Part shown: piece after piece, positions 8,252-17,599 of the stretch
How the letters are laid out: each line of letters begins with the position of its first letter
How positions within the stretch are numbered: position 1 is the first letter of the stretch
Assembly: GCF_003944705.1 (NCBI RefSeq)
Contig: NZ_RWIS01000018.1
Span: 1-64,000 of the forward strand
Reading direction: 5' to 3'
DNA from: Hymenobacter metallilatus
GTDB lineage: Bacteria > Bacteroidota > Bacteroidia > Cytophagales > Hymenobacteraceae
DNA length: 64,000 nucleotides
The notes under the pieces: generated by a model
Told to the model about the DNA's origin: nothing
Databases searched by the model: none
Seen by the model: only the letters and a program-made list of their open reading frames with translations
Translations under genes and position numbers: made by a program

Positions 8252-9467
8252 TAGGGTCCAAGGCGGCGGCTTTGCTGGCCGGATAGTAGCCCGACGCCAA
8301 CCCTACCGTTACGCAGATGGCCAGGCCAATCATCATCCAGAGCCAGGGCACAATGAAGCCCCCGCTGCCCACAAACAACGACACTCCGTTACCCATGGCC
8401 ACGCCCAGCAGTATGCCCAGGGTCCCCCCCAGCACGCAAATTACGATGGCCTCAATCAGGAACTGCTGGCGGATTTGCAGGGCCGTGGCCCCAAGAGCTT
8501 TCCGGATGCCGATTTCCCGGGTCCGCTCCGTCACCGATACCATCATAATATTCATGAGGGCAATACTGGCCCCGAGCAGGGTAATGAAGCCCACCAGAAA
8601 GCCGCCCATTTTCAGGTTACCCGATAAGGAATCCAGCTTGCCAGCCAGGGAGTCGGAGCGCTCCAACTCAAAGCTGTCTTCCTGGCCCAACTGGTCGTGG
8701 CGTACGGCACGCATGATGCGGGTAGCCTCGCCCGTCAGGTAAGTAAGCTGTACGGGGTCGAGGGTGGCGGTTTTTACGTCATAAGTGAGGGCACGCTGCC
8801 GGGGCATCTGGTTGCCGGTTTCCAGCGGAATCAGCAGCAGCCGGTCGGCACCGCTGCCACCCATACTACTGCCGCTTTTCTCCAGCTCGCCCACCACCAG
8901 GAAACGGCGGCCCAGCATGTACACGTATTTATCGAGCGGGCTCTGAGTAGGAAACAGCTTATCCTTGATTTCAGACCCTACAATCACCACGTTGGCACCA
9001 TTGTCCAGCTCAGCCGGCGAAAAGGAGCGGCCGCCTTTCAGGTTGTAATTCTGAATCATGAGGTAGTTTTCGTCGCCGGCCACTACCTGCATATTGGGGT
9101 TACTCTTCACCCCGTTGGCTTTCACCTCCACGGCCCCCGCAATGAAGGCCGAAAGGCCTACCTTGGCCTCCTCGCCCAGCTGGGCCTTATATTGCCGGGC
9201 CTGCAGATAGGTAAGGGCCGGGTACGTTTTGTTTTGCACCCCCCCGCGCCGCATCCGGTTGGTGTAGCCTTTGGCCTTGATTTCGAAGGAATTGGCGCCC
9301 AGGCTGGCAAAGGTGGAGTTCAGCGAGGCTTTCATGGCATCAATGGCCGTGAGAATTCCCACCAGCGACATAATGCCGATGCTTACGATAAGAGCCGTAA
9401 GAATTGTGCGCAGCAGGTTGCTGTGAATGGAACGAAACGCCTCTTTGATGTTTTCCAGCAAGTGCAT
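8229..9467 (-). CDS. MacB-like ABC transporter permease (FtsX family)
   Basis: A 412-residue inner-membrane permease subunit with the classic layout: cytoplasmic N-terminal helix, TM1 (about 20-42, TILTALIVSIGIMSLVGIL), a large periplasmic MacB_PCD domain (about 45-270), then FtsX with three TM segments (about 285-400). The block ERTREIGIRKALGA after TM2 is the family hallmark. It would work with an ATPase subunit, which is not adjacent, to drive export of a lipid, peptide or lipoprotein cargo through mechanotransmission. Confidence 0.92.
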   Translation of the reverse strand: MHLLENIKEAFRSIHSNLLRTILTALIVSIGIMSLVGILTAIDAMKASLNSTFASLGANSFEIKAKGYTNRMRRGGVQNKTYPALTYLQARQYKAQLGEEAKVGLSAFIAGAVEVKANGVKSNPNMQVVAGDENYLMIQNYNLKGGRSFSPAELDNGANVVIVGSEIKDKLFPTQSPLDKYVYMLGRRFLVVGELEKSGSSMGGSGADRLLLIPLETGNQMPRQRALTYDVKTATLDPVQLTYLTGEATRIMRAVRHDQLGQEDSFELERSDSLAGKLDSLSGNLKMGGFLVGFITLLGASIALMNIMMVSVTERTREIGIRKALGATALQIRQQFLIEAIVICVLGGTLGILLGVAMGNGVSLFVGSGGFIVPWLWMMIGLAICVTVGLASGYYPASKAAALDPIESLRFE

Positions 9468-9710
9468 AACGGGGCAGTCAACTACGGACGCGGATGAGAC
9501 TTACCGGAAATGCTGGAAACCCTGCATCGGGCGCGCAACTACCAACGGCCGGTTCCGCAAGGTAACGGGTTTTCCATGAAACTCCCACCCGGATTTCTTA
9601 CCTTGAATCACGAATTCTGACGGATGCTGGGGATTGTACGGATTCTGACACCTGATACGGCTTCCCCCCGGCCCGGCTTACTGGCTGGCCGCCTGACTTT
9701 TTACCCGCGT

Positions 9711-10988
9711 ATGATTATTTCCCGCCTTTTTGCTTTGCTGGTACTGCTGGCTGCCGGCCTCGTGCAGCCGCTTGGGGCCTGGGCCAACCACCTGCTCATT
9801 CCCATGGATAACACCCAGAAGGAACACCTGAAAGCATACGGGGTGGCCTACTGGCTGCTGGGCAAGCAAGTAGAGGTGGATTGGCTGCTGAACTACCGGG
9901 GCGGGGCATTTGCCTGCGACGTGGTGGCCGGGGCCGAGAACGAGCTGGCCGTGCGGGGCGTAACGTACCAGGTAATTTCGGAGGCGCAGTACACCGGTAT
10001 CCTGTCGGAAATAGCCGACCCCAACGCCAACATGGACGTGATGAAGCTGGAGAAGGTGCCCAAAATTGCGGTGTACACACCCAAGGGCAAACAGCCCTGG
10101 GATGATGCCGTGACGATGGTGCTTACCTACGCCGAAATTCCCTACACCCAGATTTACGACGACGAAGTGCTGCGCGGCGACCTGCCCAAGTACGACTGGC
10201 TGCACCTGCACCACGAGGACTTTACGGGGCAGTACGGCAAATTTTATGCTACCTACCGCTCCCGGCCCTGGTACCAGCAGCAGCAGCGTGATGCCGAAGC
10301 AGCAGCCAAGCGCAACGGGTTCACCAAGGTCAGCCAGATGAAGGCGGCCGTGACGGTGAAAATGCAGGAGTTTATTGCCGGCGGGGGCTTCCTGTTTGCC
10401 ATGTGCTCGGCCACCGATTCCTACGACATTGCCCTGGCCGGCCTGGGCGTGGACATGGTAGAAACCATGTACGACGGTGACCCCGCCGACCCCGCTGCCC
10501 AGTCCAAGCTCAACTTCAACCGCACGCTGGCCTTCCAGAATTTTCAGCTGCGCATGAACCCTTACGAGTACGAGTACAGCAACATTGACATGGACCCGCG
10601 CGAGCGGGGCGTGTACGAGGATAATGACTATTTCCAGTTGTTCACCTTCTCGGCCAAGTATGACCCCGTGCCAACCATGCTCACCCAGGACCACGAGCGT
10701 ACGGTGCATGGGTTTATGGGCCAGACTACGGCCTTCCGCAAGCAGCTGATTAAGTCAGACGTAGTGGTAATGGGCGACAATAAGGCTTCGGGAGAGGTGC
10801 GCTATATGCACGGTACGCTGGGCAAAGGCACCTGGACGTTTTACGGTGGCCACGACCCGGAGGACTATCAGCACCTGGTGGAAGAGGAACCAACGGACTT
10901 ATCCCTACACCCTAATTCTCCGGGCTACCGACTGATCCTGAACAACATCCTGTTTCCGGCCGCCAAGAAAAAGAAGCAGAAGACCTAA
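9711..10988 (+). CDS. Secreted GATase/ThuA-like protein (often labelled asparagine synthetase B)
   Basis: A 425-residue exported protein. A signal peptide runs from the ATG at 9711 (MIISRLFALLVLLAAGL, cleavage near AWA), so the upstream in-frame ATG at 9624 is not preferred. The body contains YDWLHLHHEDFTGQYGKFYA, GGGFLFAMCSATDSYDIAL (a GATase-1-like nucleophile-elbow pattern around Cys) and YGGHDPEDYQH. Homologues in Bacteroidota are annotated asparagine synthetase B, but no ATP-PPase or Gln-amidotransferase-2 domain is visible, so that name looks wrong. Role unknown. Confidence 0.75.
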   Translation: MIISRLFALLVLLAAGLVQPLGAWANHLLIPMDNTQKEHLKAYGVAYWLLGKQVEVDWLLNYRGGAFACDVVAGAENELAVRGVTYQVISEAQYTGILSEIADPNANMDVMKLEKVPKIAVYTPKGKQPWDDAVTMVLTYAEIPYTQIYDDEVLRGDLPKYDWLHLHHEDFTGQYGKFYATYRSRPWYQQQQRDAEAAAKRNGFTKVSQMKAAVTVKMQEFIAGGGFLFAMCSATDSYDIALAGLGVDMVETMYDGDPADPAAQSKLNFNRTLAFQNFQLRMNPYEYEYSNIDMDPRERGVYEDNDYFQLFTFSAKYDPVPTMLTQDHERTVHGFMGQTTAFRKQLIKSDVVVMGDNKASGEVRYMHGTLGKGTWTFYGGHDPEDYQHLVEEEPTDLSLHPNSPGYRLILNNILFPAAKKKKQKT

Positions 10989-11092
10989 GCCCCCACGGCT
11001 CCGGGTGGTGCCCAAATTGCGTTATAATTCGGGCTTAGGATATCCGGCAACGCCCCAGATTCGTTTGTATACAGCACACCCGATTTGCTGCT

Positions 11093-12949
11093 ATGTCCGA
11101 TTCTGCTAATTCCAACTTCGGTTTTTCTACCAGCCAGCACAATATCCGCACGGCCAATCCCCTGCCCCGCGCCGTGCTCCGGACCAACAACTACCTGCTG
11201 CTGGACGGGGAGTGGAAGTTTGCGCTGGACACCGATGACACGGGTTTGCGCGACTTATGGTACCTCGCACACCCCTATACCAGCACCGCCAACTGGCCGG
11301 GCTCGGTGGAGGAACACCTGCAACGGAACCAGCCTGATACCCCCGGCTGGCGCGACAAAGTAGTGGTCTGGTACGAGCGGGAATTCCCGCTGCCTGAACG
11401 CGACGACGACGACCTGAACTCCTTGTTTCAGCTTACGTTCGGCGCCTGCGGCTACGAAACCCGAGTGTGGCTTAATGGCTTTCTGCTGTCTACTATTGAG
11501 GGAGAGGAAGTGCACTACGGTGAGTACACCTCGTTTTCGTTTGAGTTGCGCGAGGAGCACCTGCGGCCGGTAAACCGCCTGACAGTGCGTATTGTGGACA
11601 CAATGGATGCCGAAACGCCCCGGGGCAAGCAGGAGTCGCACGTGTACAAGCGCGGCGGTATCTGGTACCAAACGTATACCGGGGCAGTGCGCAGTGTGTG
11701 GCTGGAAATGGTTGAGCGCAACCGCCTCCGCTCCCGCGTGGGCGTGGATAGCGTGATTGAAGACCAGCTGGTGCGCTTCAACCTGACCACCCGCATTCAC
11801 GACCCGGGCGTGTACACGCTACGCCTGCAGGTGTTCGACCGGGTGGCACCCACTCCCCAGCCCCTGGCTACCTCCGATTTTACCCTGCGCCTGGAAACGG
11901 GCCAGCGCCAGCAGCGGGTGGTGATGGAGCTGGCCGGGGCCCGCCTCTGGGAACCTGGCTCTCCCACCCTGTACCGGCTCGTAGCCCAGCTCATTGATAG
12001 TGAAGGGTATGCTGCCCAGATTGAAACTCATTTCGGTCTGCGGAAAATTGAGTCGCGTGGTACCTATGTGTACCTCAACAACAAGCCCATCTACCTGGAT
12101 GGCATTCTGTATCAGCCCGGCACGGCTACCTACGAGGAAATGCAGCGCCATATGCACGCCATGCAGGCCCTGGGGTGCAATCTGGTGCGGGTACACATTG
12201 CCGGCGTCGACCCGCGCATCTATAACCTGGCCGATGAGCTAGGGCTGCTGCTGTGGGTAGAAGTGCCGAGCCCACACTCCTCCACTCCCCGCAGCCGGGA
12301 GAACCACCGGGCCGAGCTGCTGCGCATGCTGGCCCTGATTGAGTCGCACCCCTCGGTGGTTATCTGGAGCCTCTACAATGAGGACTGGGGGGCGCAGGAT
12401 ATTGCCACCAACCCGGAGACCCGCCGCTACATCATCGACATGTACCACTACCTGCACATCAACCATCCGCAGTTTCTGGTAGTCGATAATGATGGGTGGC
12501 AACATATTTCGCAGGAAGGCCGGTTGAAATCAGACCTGCTGACGGCCCACGTGTATACACCGGACGTACAGCGCTGGGCGGAGCTGTTGGACCGCATGAT
12601 ACAGGGCGACCTGGATAATGTGGCCGTGCTGCCGCTGGTTATTGGCGACCCGTTTTTTTATGGCCGGCAGAAACCGCTGGTAATCAGCGAATGGGGCGGC
12701 TTTGGATTTGCCGATTATGGTGGCCCTCAGAACGCGGAAGAGCGCGCAGAGCGCATCCGGCAGTTCAAGCAGGAACTACGCAAGCGCCCCATGGCGGGCG
12801 ACGTGTACACTCAGGCCACCAACATCGAGGATGAGCGCAACGGCCTGCTCGATCCGCACACCGGGGAGCTGTCGGTGCCGGCCGGGCTGCTGGCTTCGCA
12901 GCCACCTTCTACAGCTGCTGGTACCCAGTCGGGCGAGCCAGCGGCTTAA
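11093..12949 (+). CDS. Glycoside hydrolase family 2 (beta-galactosidase/glucuronidase-like)
   Basis: A 618-residue GH2 enzyme. Order: jelly-roll sugar-binding domain (about 40-215, with VVWYEREFPLP and GGIWYQTYTGAVRSVWL), immunoglobulin-like domain (about 220-310) and TIM barrel (about 320-590). The acid/base Glu is in WSLYNEDWG (about 424-432) and the nucleophile Glu in VISEWGGFG (about 530). No signal peptide is seen, so a cytoplasmic location is likely. A C-terminal Ser/Thr/Ala tail of about 20 residues looks disordered. The exact sugar cannot be predicted. Confidence 0.92.
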   Translation: MSDSANSNFGFSTSQHNIRTANPLPRAVLRTNNYLLLDGEWKFALDTDDTGLRDLWYLAHPYTSTANWPGSVEEHLQRNQPDTPGWRDKVVVWYEREFPLPERDDDDLNSLFQLTFGACGYETRVWLNGFLLSTIEGEEVHYGEYTSFSFELREEHLRPVNRLTVRIVDTMDAETPRGKQESHVYKRGGIWYQTYTGAVRSVWLEMVERNRLRSRVGVDSVIEDQLVRFNLTTRIHDPGVYTLRLQVFDRVAPTPQPLATSDFTLRLETGQRQQRVVMELAGARLWEPGSPTLYRLVAQLIDSEGYAAQIETHFGLRKIESRGTYVYLNNKPIYLDGILYQPGTATYEEMQRHMHAMQALGCNLVRVHIAGVDPRIYNLADELGLLLWVEVPSPHSSTPRSRENHRAELLRMLALIESHPSVVIWSLYNEDWGAQDIATNPETRRYIIDMYHYLHINHPQFLVVDNDGWQHISQEGRLKSDLLTAHVYTPDVQRWAELLDRMIQGDLDNVAVLPLVIGDPFFYGRQKPLVISEWGGFGFADYGGPQNAEERAERIRQFKQELRKRPMAGDVYTQATNIEDERNGLLDPHTGELSVPAGLLASQPPSTAAGTQSGEPAA

Positions 12950-12954
12950 CCGGT

Positions 12955-13437
12955 TTATTTCTGCAGGCGCAGGATTTTCTGCACAAGTGCCGGCAGATCC
13001 GTTGTTTTCTCGGGGTCGGTGGGCAGAATGATATCCAGCATAACGGGCTGCCCTTTGGCCACGCCGTAAGCAATCAGCTCGTAGGCCATTCCCCCAGCTT
13101 CGGTGGGGTAGCTCAGGCGGGTACCCTGCGCCGGGGGGCCATCCAGAATCACACACTCGAATGGCTGTTTTTCGGTGCCTTTGTGTTTTTTTTCTGCCTG
13201 TTTGATGTACTGCGCCGGAAACGTTTTCATCATGCTGAAATCCAGATACATCCACGTCATCTGATAATTTCCGCAGGTGAGCTGGTATTTGTTGTTGGGT
13301 GTACAGCCGGTTTCTACCGGCAGTTCCACTCCGCAGAAATTCAGCGTGGCTGGGGCCACCTCGGCCGGAGCCTGGGCCCAGCAACCGAACGGAATACTCA
13401 GCAGAAGAGCAAGTAACAGGTTTATAGGTTGTTTCAT
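12955..13437 (-). CDS. Secreted hypothetical protein
   Basis: Encodes about 160 residues with a clear signal peptide (MKQPINLLLALLLSIPFG, cleavage near WAQ). The ATG at 13437 is preferred to 13467, which would add ten polar residues before the signal. The mature part carries four Cys (FCGVELPVETGC, LTCGN, FECVI) that may form disulfides. No family is recognised. It is convergent with the GH2 gene, six bases apart. Confidence 0.7.
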   Translation of the reverse strand: MKQPINLLLALLLSIPFGCWAQAPAEVAPATLNFCGVELPVETGCTPNNKYQLTCGNYQMTWMYLDFSMMKTFPAQYIKQAEKKHKGTEKQPFECVILDGPPAQGTRLSYPTEAGGMAYELIAYGVAKGQPVMLDIILPTDPEKTTDLPALVQKILRLQK

Positions 13438-13536
13438 AGAAGCCAGGAGTGAGCAGTTAGAGCTCAATGTATAAAACTATCTATCTACAGGACAAGCCAG
13501 TACCGTATTAATCTTCCTTGTGCGGTGCTGCAGCAG

Positions 13537-14127
13537 CTAGTGCATCCGGTCGTCGCGCACGGGTAGGCTGGTTACAATCTCGCCTTCAATTTTGAGCAGC
13601 TCCTGCAAGCGCGCATCCACTTCCTGCGGGTCACAATACTCCTTGGCCAGGTCCACGTAGCTTACAAAATGACCAGCCTCTGAAGCCATCAACTCATAGT
13701 AAAACTGACTAAGCCCGGGGTCAGGAATGTGCTTCCACAACAGCTTGAACCGCTCGCAGCTACGGGCCTCTATCAGAGCACTTACCAGCAGCTGATCCAT
13801 TAGCTGCCGCTCCCGTGCCCCACCCTTGCGCACGTGGGCCATAAGCTGCACCACATACTCGTCGCGGCGGGGGCGGCCCAGGCTATGGCCGCGCTTTTTA
13901 AGCTCCTGGAGCACCCGGGCAAAATGCTCCCATTCCTCGGCCACCAGCTCGGTCAGCTCTTCTACTAGGCGGGTTTTTTCGGGGTATTTCACAATCAGGG
14001 AAATGCCGGTGCTGGCCGCCTTCTGCTCGCAGTAGGCATGGTCCACCAGAATATCCACAATGTTCTTACTGGCAATGTCCACCCACCGCGGGTCGGAGTT
14101 CAGCTTCAGCTTAAGAATGGTTTTCAT
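13537..14127 (-). CDS. miaE: tRNA-(ms2io6A)-hydroxylase MiaE
   Basis: A 196-residue ferritin-like diiron oxygenase that hydroxylates the isopentenyl group of ms2i6A37 in tRNAs reading UNN codons. The helical bundle carries the expected iron ligands in LVAEEWEHFARVL (E-x6-ExxH style), SALIEARSCERF and MASEAGHF. It supplies the last step after MiaA and MiaB; miaB is 10 kb away at 24218. The gene is downstream of a short repeat element. Confidence 0.92.
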   Translation of the reverse strand: MKTILKLKLNSDPRWVDIASKNIVDILVDHAYCEQKAASTGISLIVKYPEKTRLVEELTELVAEEWEHFARVLQELKKRGHSLGRPRRDEYVVQLMAHVRKGGARERQLMDQLLVSALIEARSCERFKLLWKHIPDPGLSQFYYELMASEAGHFVSYVDLAKEYCDPQEVDARLQELLKIEGEIVTSLPVRDDRMH

Positions 14128-14291
14128 GGGTAGTTGGATGAAGGATAAAGGATGAAGGATAAAGGATAAAGGATGAAGGATAAAGGATAAAGGTAGTTGG
14201 ATGAAGGATAAAGGATGAAGGTAGTTGGATGAAGGATAAGGGACACCGTTGAACGAAAGTCCTTTATCCTTTATCCTTCATCCAACTACCC
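14128..14291. repeat. Inverted-repeat element built of tandem heptamers
   Basis: Outer arms form a 23-bp perfect inverted repeat (14129-14151 and 14268-14290). The interior is an array of GGATAAA and GGATGAA heptamers, partly arranged as larger direct repeats that begin GTAGTTGGATGAAGG. It occupies the entire gap between miaE and the porin gene. It is not a CRISPR: there are no unique spacers. Confidence 0.85.
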
Positions 14292-14294
14292 ATA

Positions 14295-16283
14295 TCAATT
14301 AAAGAACTGCCAACGGATGCCGAACTGGAAGCGGCGGGGCAAAGCAGCGTAGTAGGGCGCGGCAAAGTAGCCCGGCTGCGGCAGAAACTGGTTGACGTAG
14401 GCCATTTTCAGGAAAAAGCCCACCGTGCGAATGTCGCCGCTCAGAAACACGTCCACTACCGGCGTATTACGCACCGTAAAGTGGTCCTGCACGTAGAATT
14501 GCTGGGTACTGGGGCTATAGTCATAGGCCTTCCAGCGCGACTGAAAGTACGTCTGCACCCCGGCCTGGCCCAGCAGGGCCTTCTTGAACACGTAGCCCTG
14601 GTAATACACCCTTGATTCACCAACCAGTGCCGGAATACGCAGGCCGGGGTTATCCTCACCGGCCCCGATGGTGTAGGTGGCCTGGTTATCGGCCACAAAC
14701 TTACCCCAGGTAAGACGGTAGTGGGCCCGGAGCGTGGTGAGCTGGCGGGCCGTACCCAGCTGCTGGGGGGCGCCAAACTGCCCGCCGGGGGCGTCGGCCG
14801 TGTAGTATACCAGGTTCTGGATGTTGGCAACGGTACCAGTCGCTTCCAGGTAATGGCTGCCCAGCTGCTGGGCTACCTGCACCCGCAGCTGCTGCACCTG
14901 CGTGTTCTCAAACGGGTCGGCGCTGCTTTCGGTATGGTCCCAGGCGTAGTGGTTGCCCACCAAGCGCAGCTCGGTGAGCGTGGGCGCGTAGCTACTGAGC
15001 AGAACCTCGCCCCGCAACGGCCCCAGCCGGGCGGCCCCGCGTACCCAGTACTCGGTGTTGCCGATGTTGTTGAGCCGGGCCGATAGTTTTAGCTCCCCGG
15101 CGGTTTCGATGGCAAACTGCCGGTACCGGAACGCGGCCGTGCCCCCGGCAAACAGCTGGGTACCCGTAGAGTCGGGCAAAGCGGGCCGGAGTACGGCCGG
15201 CTCGCCAATGTTGCTGCGGGTAATAAGCCGGAATGTGCGCTGTCGGCCGTACAGGCGGTACTCCACGGCATTGGTGCGCCCCAGCACACCCACCGTGTTT
15301 TCCAGCCGCCGGAATTCGGCCCGGTCGTCGGTAATGGTGTTCGTGCGCCGGATGAGCGGGTAGAACCGGGCCACACCACCCGTGCTGGACAGCGCCTCAT
15401 CGGTGTACTTGTTGAGTTGGCGGCTGTAGTCGAAAAGGTGAAATACCGTCAGGCCCCGGCCCAGCAGGCGGTACGTATGCGCCAGCCGCACCTCGTCCCG
15501 GTCGTCGCGGTTGATGGCCTTCGTGAGGTTCACTACTTCCCGCTGATAGTCAAACAGCTGAGAAAGAATCACCTTACCATTCTCGAAGTCACTGGGAGCA
15601 TCGGGGTTGTTTGTGACCAGCTGGGGCTGGATACCCCCCTGCTCCGCCACCCGGTGCCGGGCGGTGCTGAAGTTGGTCATGGCGTGGTAGCGGCCCGTGG
15701 GCGAGTCGTAGCGCACGAAGAACAGGAAGTTGCTGTGCTCTACCTGGCCGGTCTTGGTGTTGGTAACGGCTACCGCCTTGTTGGCCCCGAACCGCTCATA
15801 GGCAAAGCCGGCGTTAAAGTGCTTTTTGAGGCTGCGGGCGTACGACAGCTCAAAGATCTGCTCGTAGGGGTTGCCCTGATGGAAGCGGAAGAACGTGTAG
15901 GGCGAGCGGGTGTCGTAATACGGCACGTCGGCGGCGTTGCGGGCGTACTTATCAAACACCGTGCGGCCCAGGCGGGCCCCCAGCTGCAGGTTGGGCTCCC
16001 AGAGCAGGCGGCGCGAGGCCGTCCCGAAGTTGCCCAGGTCCTGCTGAAACGTGGTATCGTGGGCCCAGTAGCGCTGCTGGGGCAGGCGCGTGAGCGTGGT
16101 GTCAATTACCTGGCCCAGCGTGTCCTCGCGCAGCAGGTCCCGCTCCTTCAGCACAAAAGTGGTGTGGGCCCCGTAGCGGACTTTGGTAGAATCATCCAGC
16201 ACCTGGGCCCGGACGGCGGCCGGCAACAGCCCGGCGCCCAGCAGCAGAACGGCCGGCAACGTCCGGCGCACCCGGCAGCGCAC
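14295..16283 (-). CDS. Putative outer-membrane porin of Bacteroidota
   Basis: A large beta-barrel protein of about 660 residues. The signal peptide is RRTLPAVLLLGAGLLPAAVR, cleavage near AQ. The body has alternating aromatic beta-strands and ends in RFQFGIRWQFFN, an aromatic C-terminus typical of outer-membrane barrels. It matches the putative porin family that follows lpxK in Bacteroidota. The frame extends to an ATG at 16424 inside lpxK; GTG at 16283 or 16271 gives a normal signal peptide and is preferred. Substrate unknown. Confidence 0.75.
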   Translation of the reverse strand: MRCRVRRTLPAVLLLGAGLLPAAVRAQVLDDSTKVRYGAHTTFVLKERDLLREDTLGQVIDTTLTRLPQQRYWAHDTTFQQDLGNFGTASRRLLWEPNLQLGARLGRTVFDKYARNAADVPYYDTRSPYTFFRFHQGNPYEQIFELSYARSLKKHFNAGFAYERFGANKAVAVTNTKTGQVEHSNFLFFVRYDSPTGRYHAMTNFSTARHRVAEQGGIQPQLVTNNPDAPSDFENGKVILSQLFDYQREVVNLTKAINRDDRDEVRLAHTYRLLGRGLTVFHLFDYSRQLNKYTDEALSSTGGVARFYPLIRRTNTITDDRAEFRRLENTVGVLGRTNAVEYRLYGRQRTFRLITRSNIGEPAVLRPALPDSTGTQLFAGGTAAFRYRQFAIETAGELKLSARLNNIGNTEYWVRGAARLGPLRGEVLLSSYAPTLTELRLVGNHYAWDHTESSADPFENTQVQQLRVQVAQQLGSHYLEATGTVANIQNLVYYTADAPGGQFGAPQQLGTARQLTTLRAHYRLTWGKFVADNQATYTIGAGEDNPGLRIPALVGESRVYYQGYVFKKALLGQAGVQTYFQSRWKAYDYSPSTQQFYVQDHFTVRNTPVVDVFLSGDIRTVGFFLKMAYVNQFLPQPGYFAAPYYAALPRRFQFGIRWQFFN

Positions 16284-16341
16284 CGGCAACAGCTCCCCAA
16301 TACCAGCCGGGGCAGCAATAGACAATGGGGTCAGCAGGGAG

Positions 16342-17406
16342 TCAGACAACAGCGTGGGGCGGAAAGTACGGGGTGAGCAGGGCCGCCAGTCGGGCGGCAC
16401 CGTCGGCCAGAAAGCGAACTTCAATGGGAATGTAAAATACGGGCAAATTGGCCATACTTGCTGCCAGAGTGGGCTCCATTAGCCGGGCGGCGTCCTTTTG
16501 CGTGGTCAGAACGCACTGACCGGGCCGTAATTGCGTAGCCAACGCCCGAAGTTCCCTGAGCTGGAAGACGTGGTGGTCGGGAAAGCGCGCATGATGCCGA
16601 ACGTGGTAGCCGGCTGCCTCCAGGTAGTGCAGCAGCGGCTCCGGCTGGGCAATGCCCGTTAGCAACAGTACCTCCAGCCCGGGTTGCTCCGGGGCAGCGG
16701 TGCCCGGCACCGGTACCGGGCGGCCGTAGTCGTAGCAGGAAAACAACACGGGTACCTCCGGCCTAGCATAGCGAAGAACGTGCTGCCGGATGTCCCGCTG
16801 CTGGGTGGCACTGAGTTGCGGGTCGCATTTGGTGATAATCACCACGTCGGCTCTGCCGGCTCCGCGCCGGCTTTCGCGCAGGCGGCCGGTAGGCAGCACC
16901 TCATCGGAGTAAAACGGGCGCTGCTGCTCCGTCAGCAGCATGTTAAAGGCCGGCTGCAGCCGCCGGTGCTGGTAGGCATCATCCAGTACGACGGCCGTAG
17001 GGGCCGGCTCCCGTTGCAGAAGGTGCCGAATTCCGGCTACCCGGTCTTCGCTCACAGCCACCGGCACCAGGCCCCGGAAATGCCGGAACTGCTGCAAGGG
17101 CTCGTCGCCGAGAGTGGCGGCCGTATCGGAGGGTTGCGCGAGGCGGTAGCCCCGGGTGCGGCGGCCGTAGCCCCGGCTTAGCAGGGCCGGCTGCTGCCCC
17201 TGCCGGAGCAGCCACTCCACCAGCCAGGCCACGTGGGGCGTTTTGCCGGTACCCCCTACCCGTAGGTTGCCCACGCTCAGCACTGGCACTTCCGGAAAAG
17301 CGGTGCTCCCCTTCCAGCCCTGGGCGTACAGCCAGTTGCGCCCGGCCATAACGGCCGCATACAGCCAGCTCAGCGGCAGCAGCAGATAGGAATACCAGGA
17401 GGGCAT
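16342..17406 (-). CDS. lpxK: Tetraacyldisaccharide 4'-kinase LpxK
   Basis: A 354-residue membrane-associated kinase that phosphorylates the 4' position of the lipid A disaccharide. Seen: an N-terminal membrane helix (SWYSYLLLPLSWLYAAVM), the late P-loop VGNLRVGGTGKTPHVAW (about 45-60), LLSRGYGRRTRGY and the catalytic-site AVVLDDAYQHRRLQP. ATG 17406 follows a TACTTTTG promoter; the frame could also begin at a TTG (17415). It forms an operon with the porin gene downstream. Confidence 0.95.
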   Translation of the reverse strand: MPSWYSYLLLPLSWLYAAVMAGRNWLYAQGWKGSTAFPEVPVLSVGNLRVGGTGKTPHVAWLVEWLLRQGQQPALLSRGYGRRTRGYRLAQPSDTAATLGDEPLQQFRHFRGLVPVAVSEDRVAGIRHLLQREPAPTAVVLDDAYQHRRLQPAFNMLLTEQQRPFYSDEVLPTGRLRESRRGAGRADVVIITKCDPQLSATQQRDIRQHVLRYARPEVPVLFSCYDYGRPVPVPGTAAPEQPGLEVLLLTGIAQPEPLLHYLEAAGYHVRHHARFPDHHVFQLRELRALATQLRPGQCVLTTQKDAARLMEPTLAASMANLPVFYIPIEVRFLADGAARLAALLTPYFPPHAVV

Positions 17407-17432
17407 AACGGGCAAATACGGAACGGAAGGCG

Positions 17433-17440
17433 CAAAAGTA
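17433..17440 (-). promoter_or_regulatory. Promoter -7 element of lpxK
   Basis: Minus-strand TACTTTTG ends 26 bases before the ATG at 17406. Confidence 0.6.
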
Positions 17441-17522
17441 GCGGGTTCGGCCCGCGGTAATAACCTTACCGCTCATTTTTCCTTTCAGAGTCGGACTTTT
17501 GCCCGGCCTGTAGGCAGTTGCC

Positions 17523-17530
17523 TATCTTTG
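17523..17530 (+). promoter_or_regulatory. Promoter -7 element of the PP2C gene
   Basis: TATCTTTG with a leader of about 65 bases before the ATG at 17600. The GC-rich leader can fold (CCCCGG pairing with CTGGGGG). Confidence 0.5.
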
Positions 17531-17599
17531 CTCTCCCGGGGCCGCCACCCGAGTACGTTGCTACGGCAGTAGCCCCGGCGGCTGGGGGAAGTATCTGAA

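Noticed and set aside
7343..8286. Forward open frames between the XRE gene and the ABC permease
   Set aside because: Low-quality composition, no promoter or motif; only a weak minus-strand frame (7979-8251) is kept at low confidence.
14128..14291. Possible CRISPR array
   Set aside because: Units are contiguous heptamers without spacers, and no cas gene is near.
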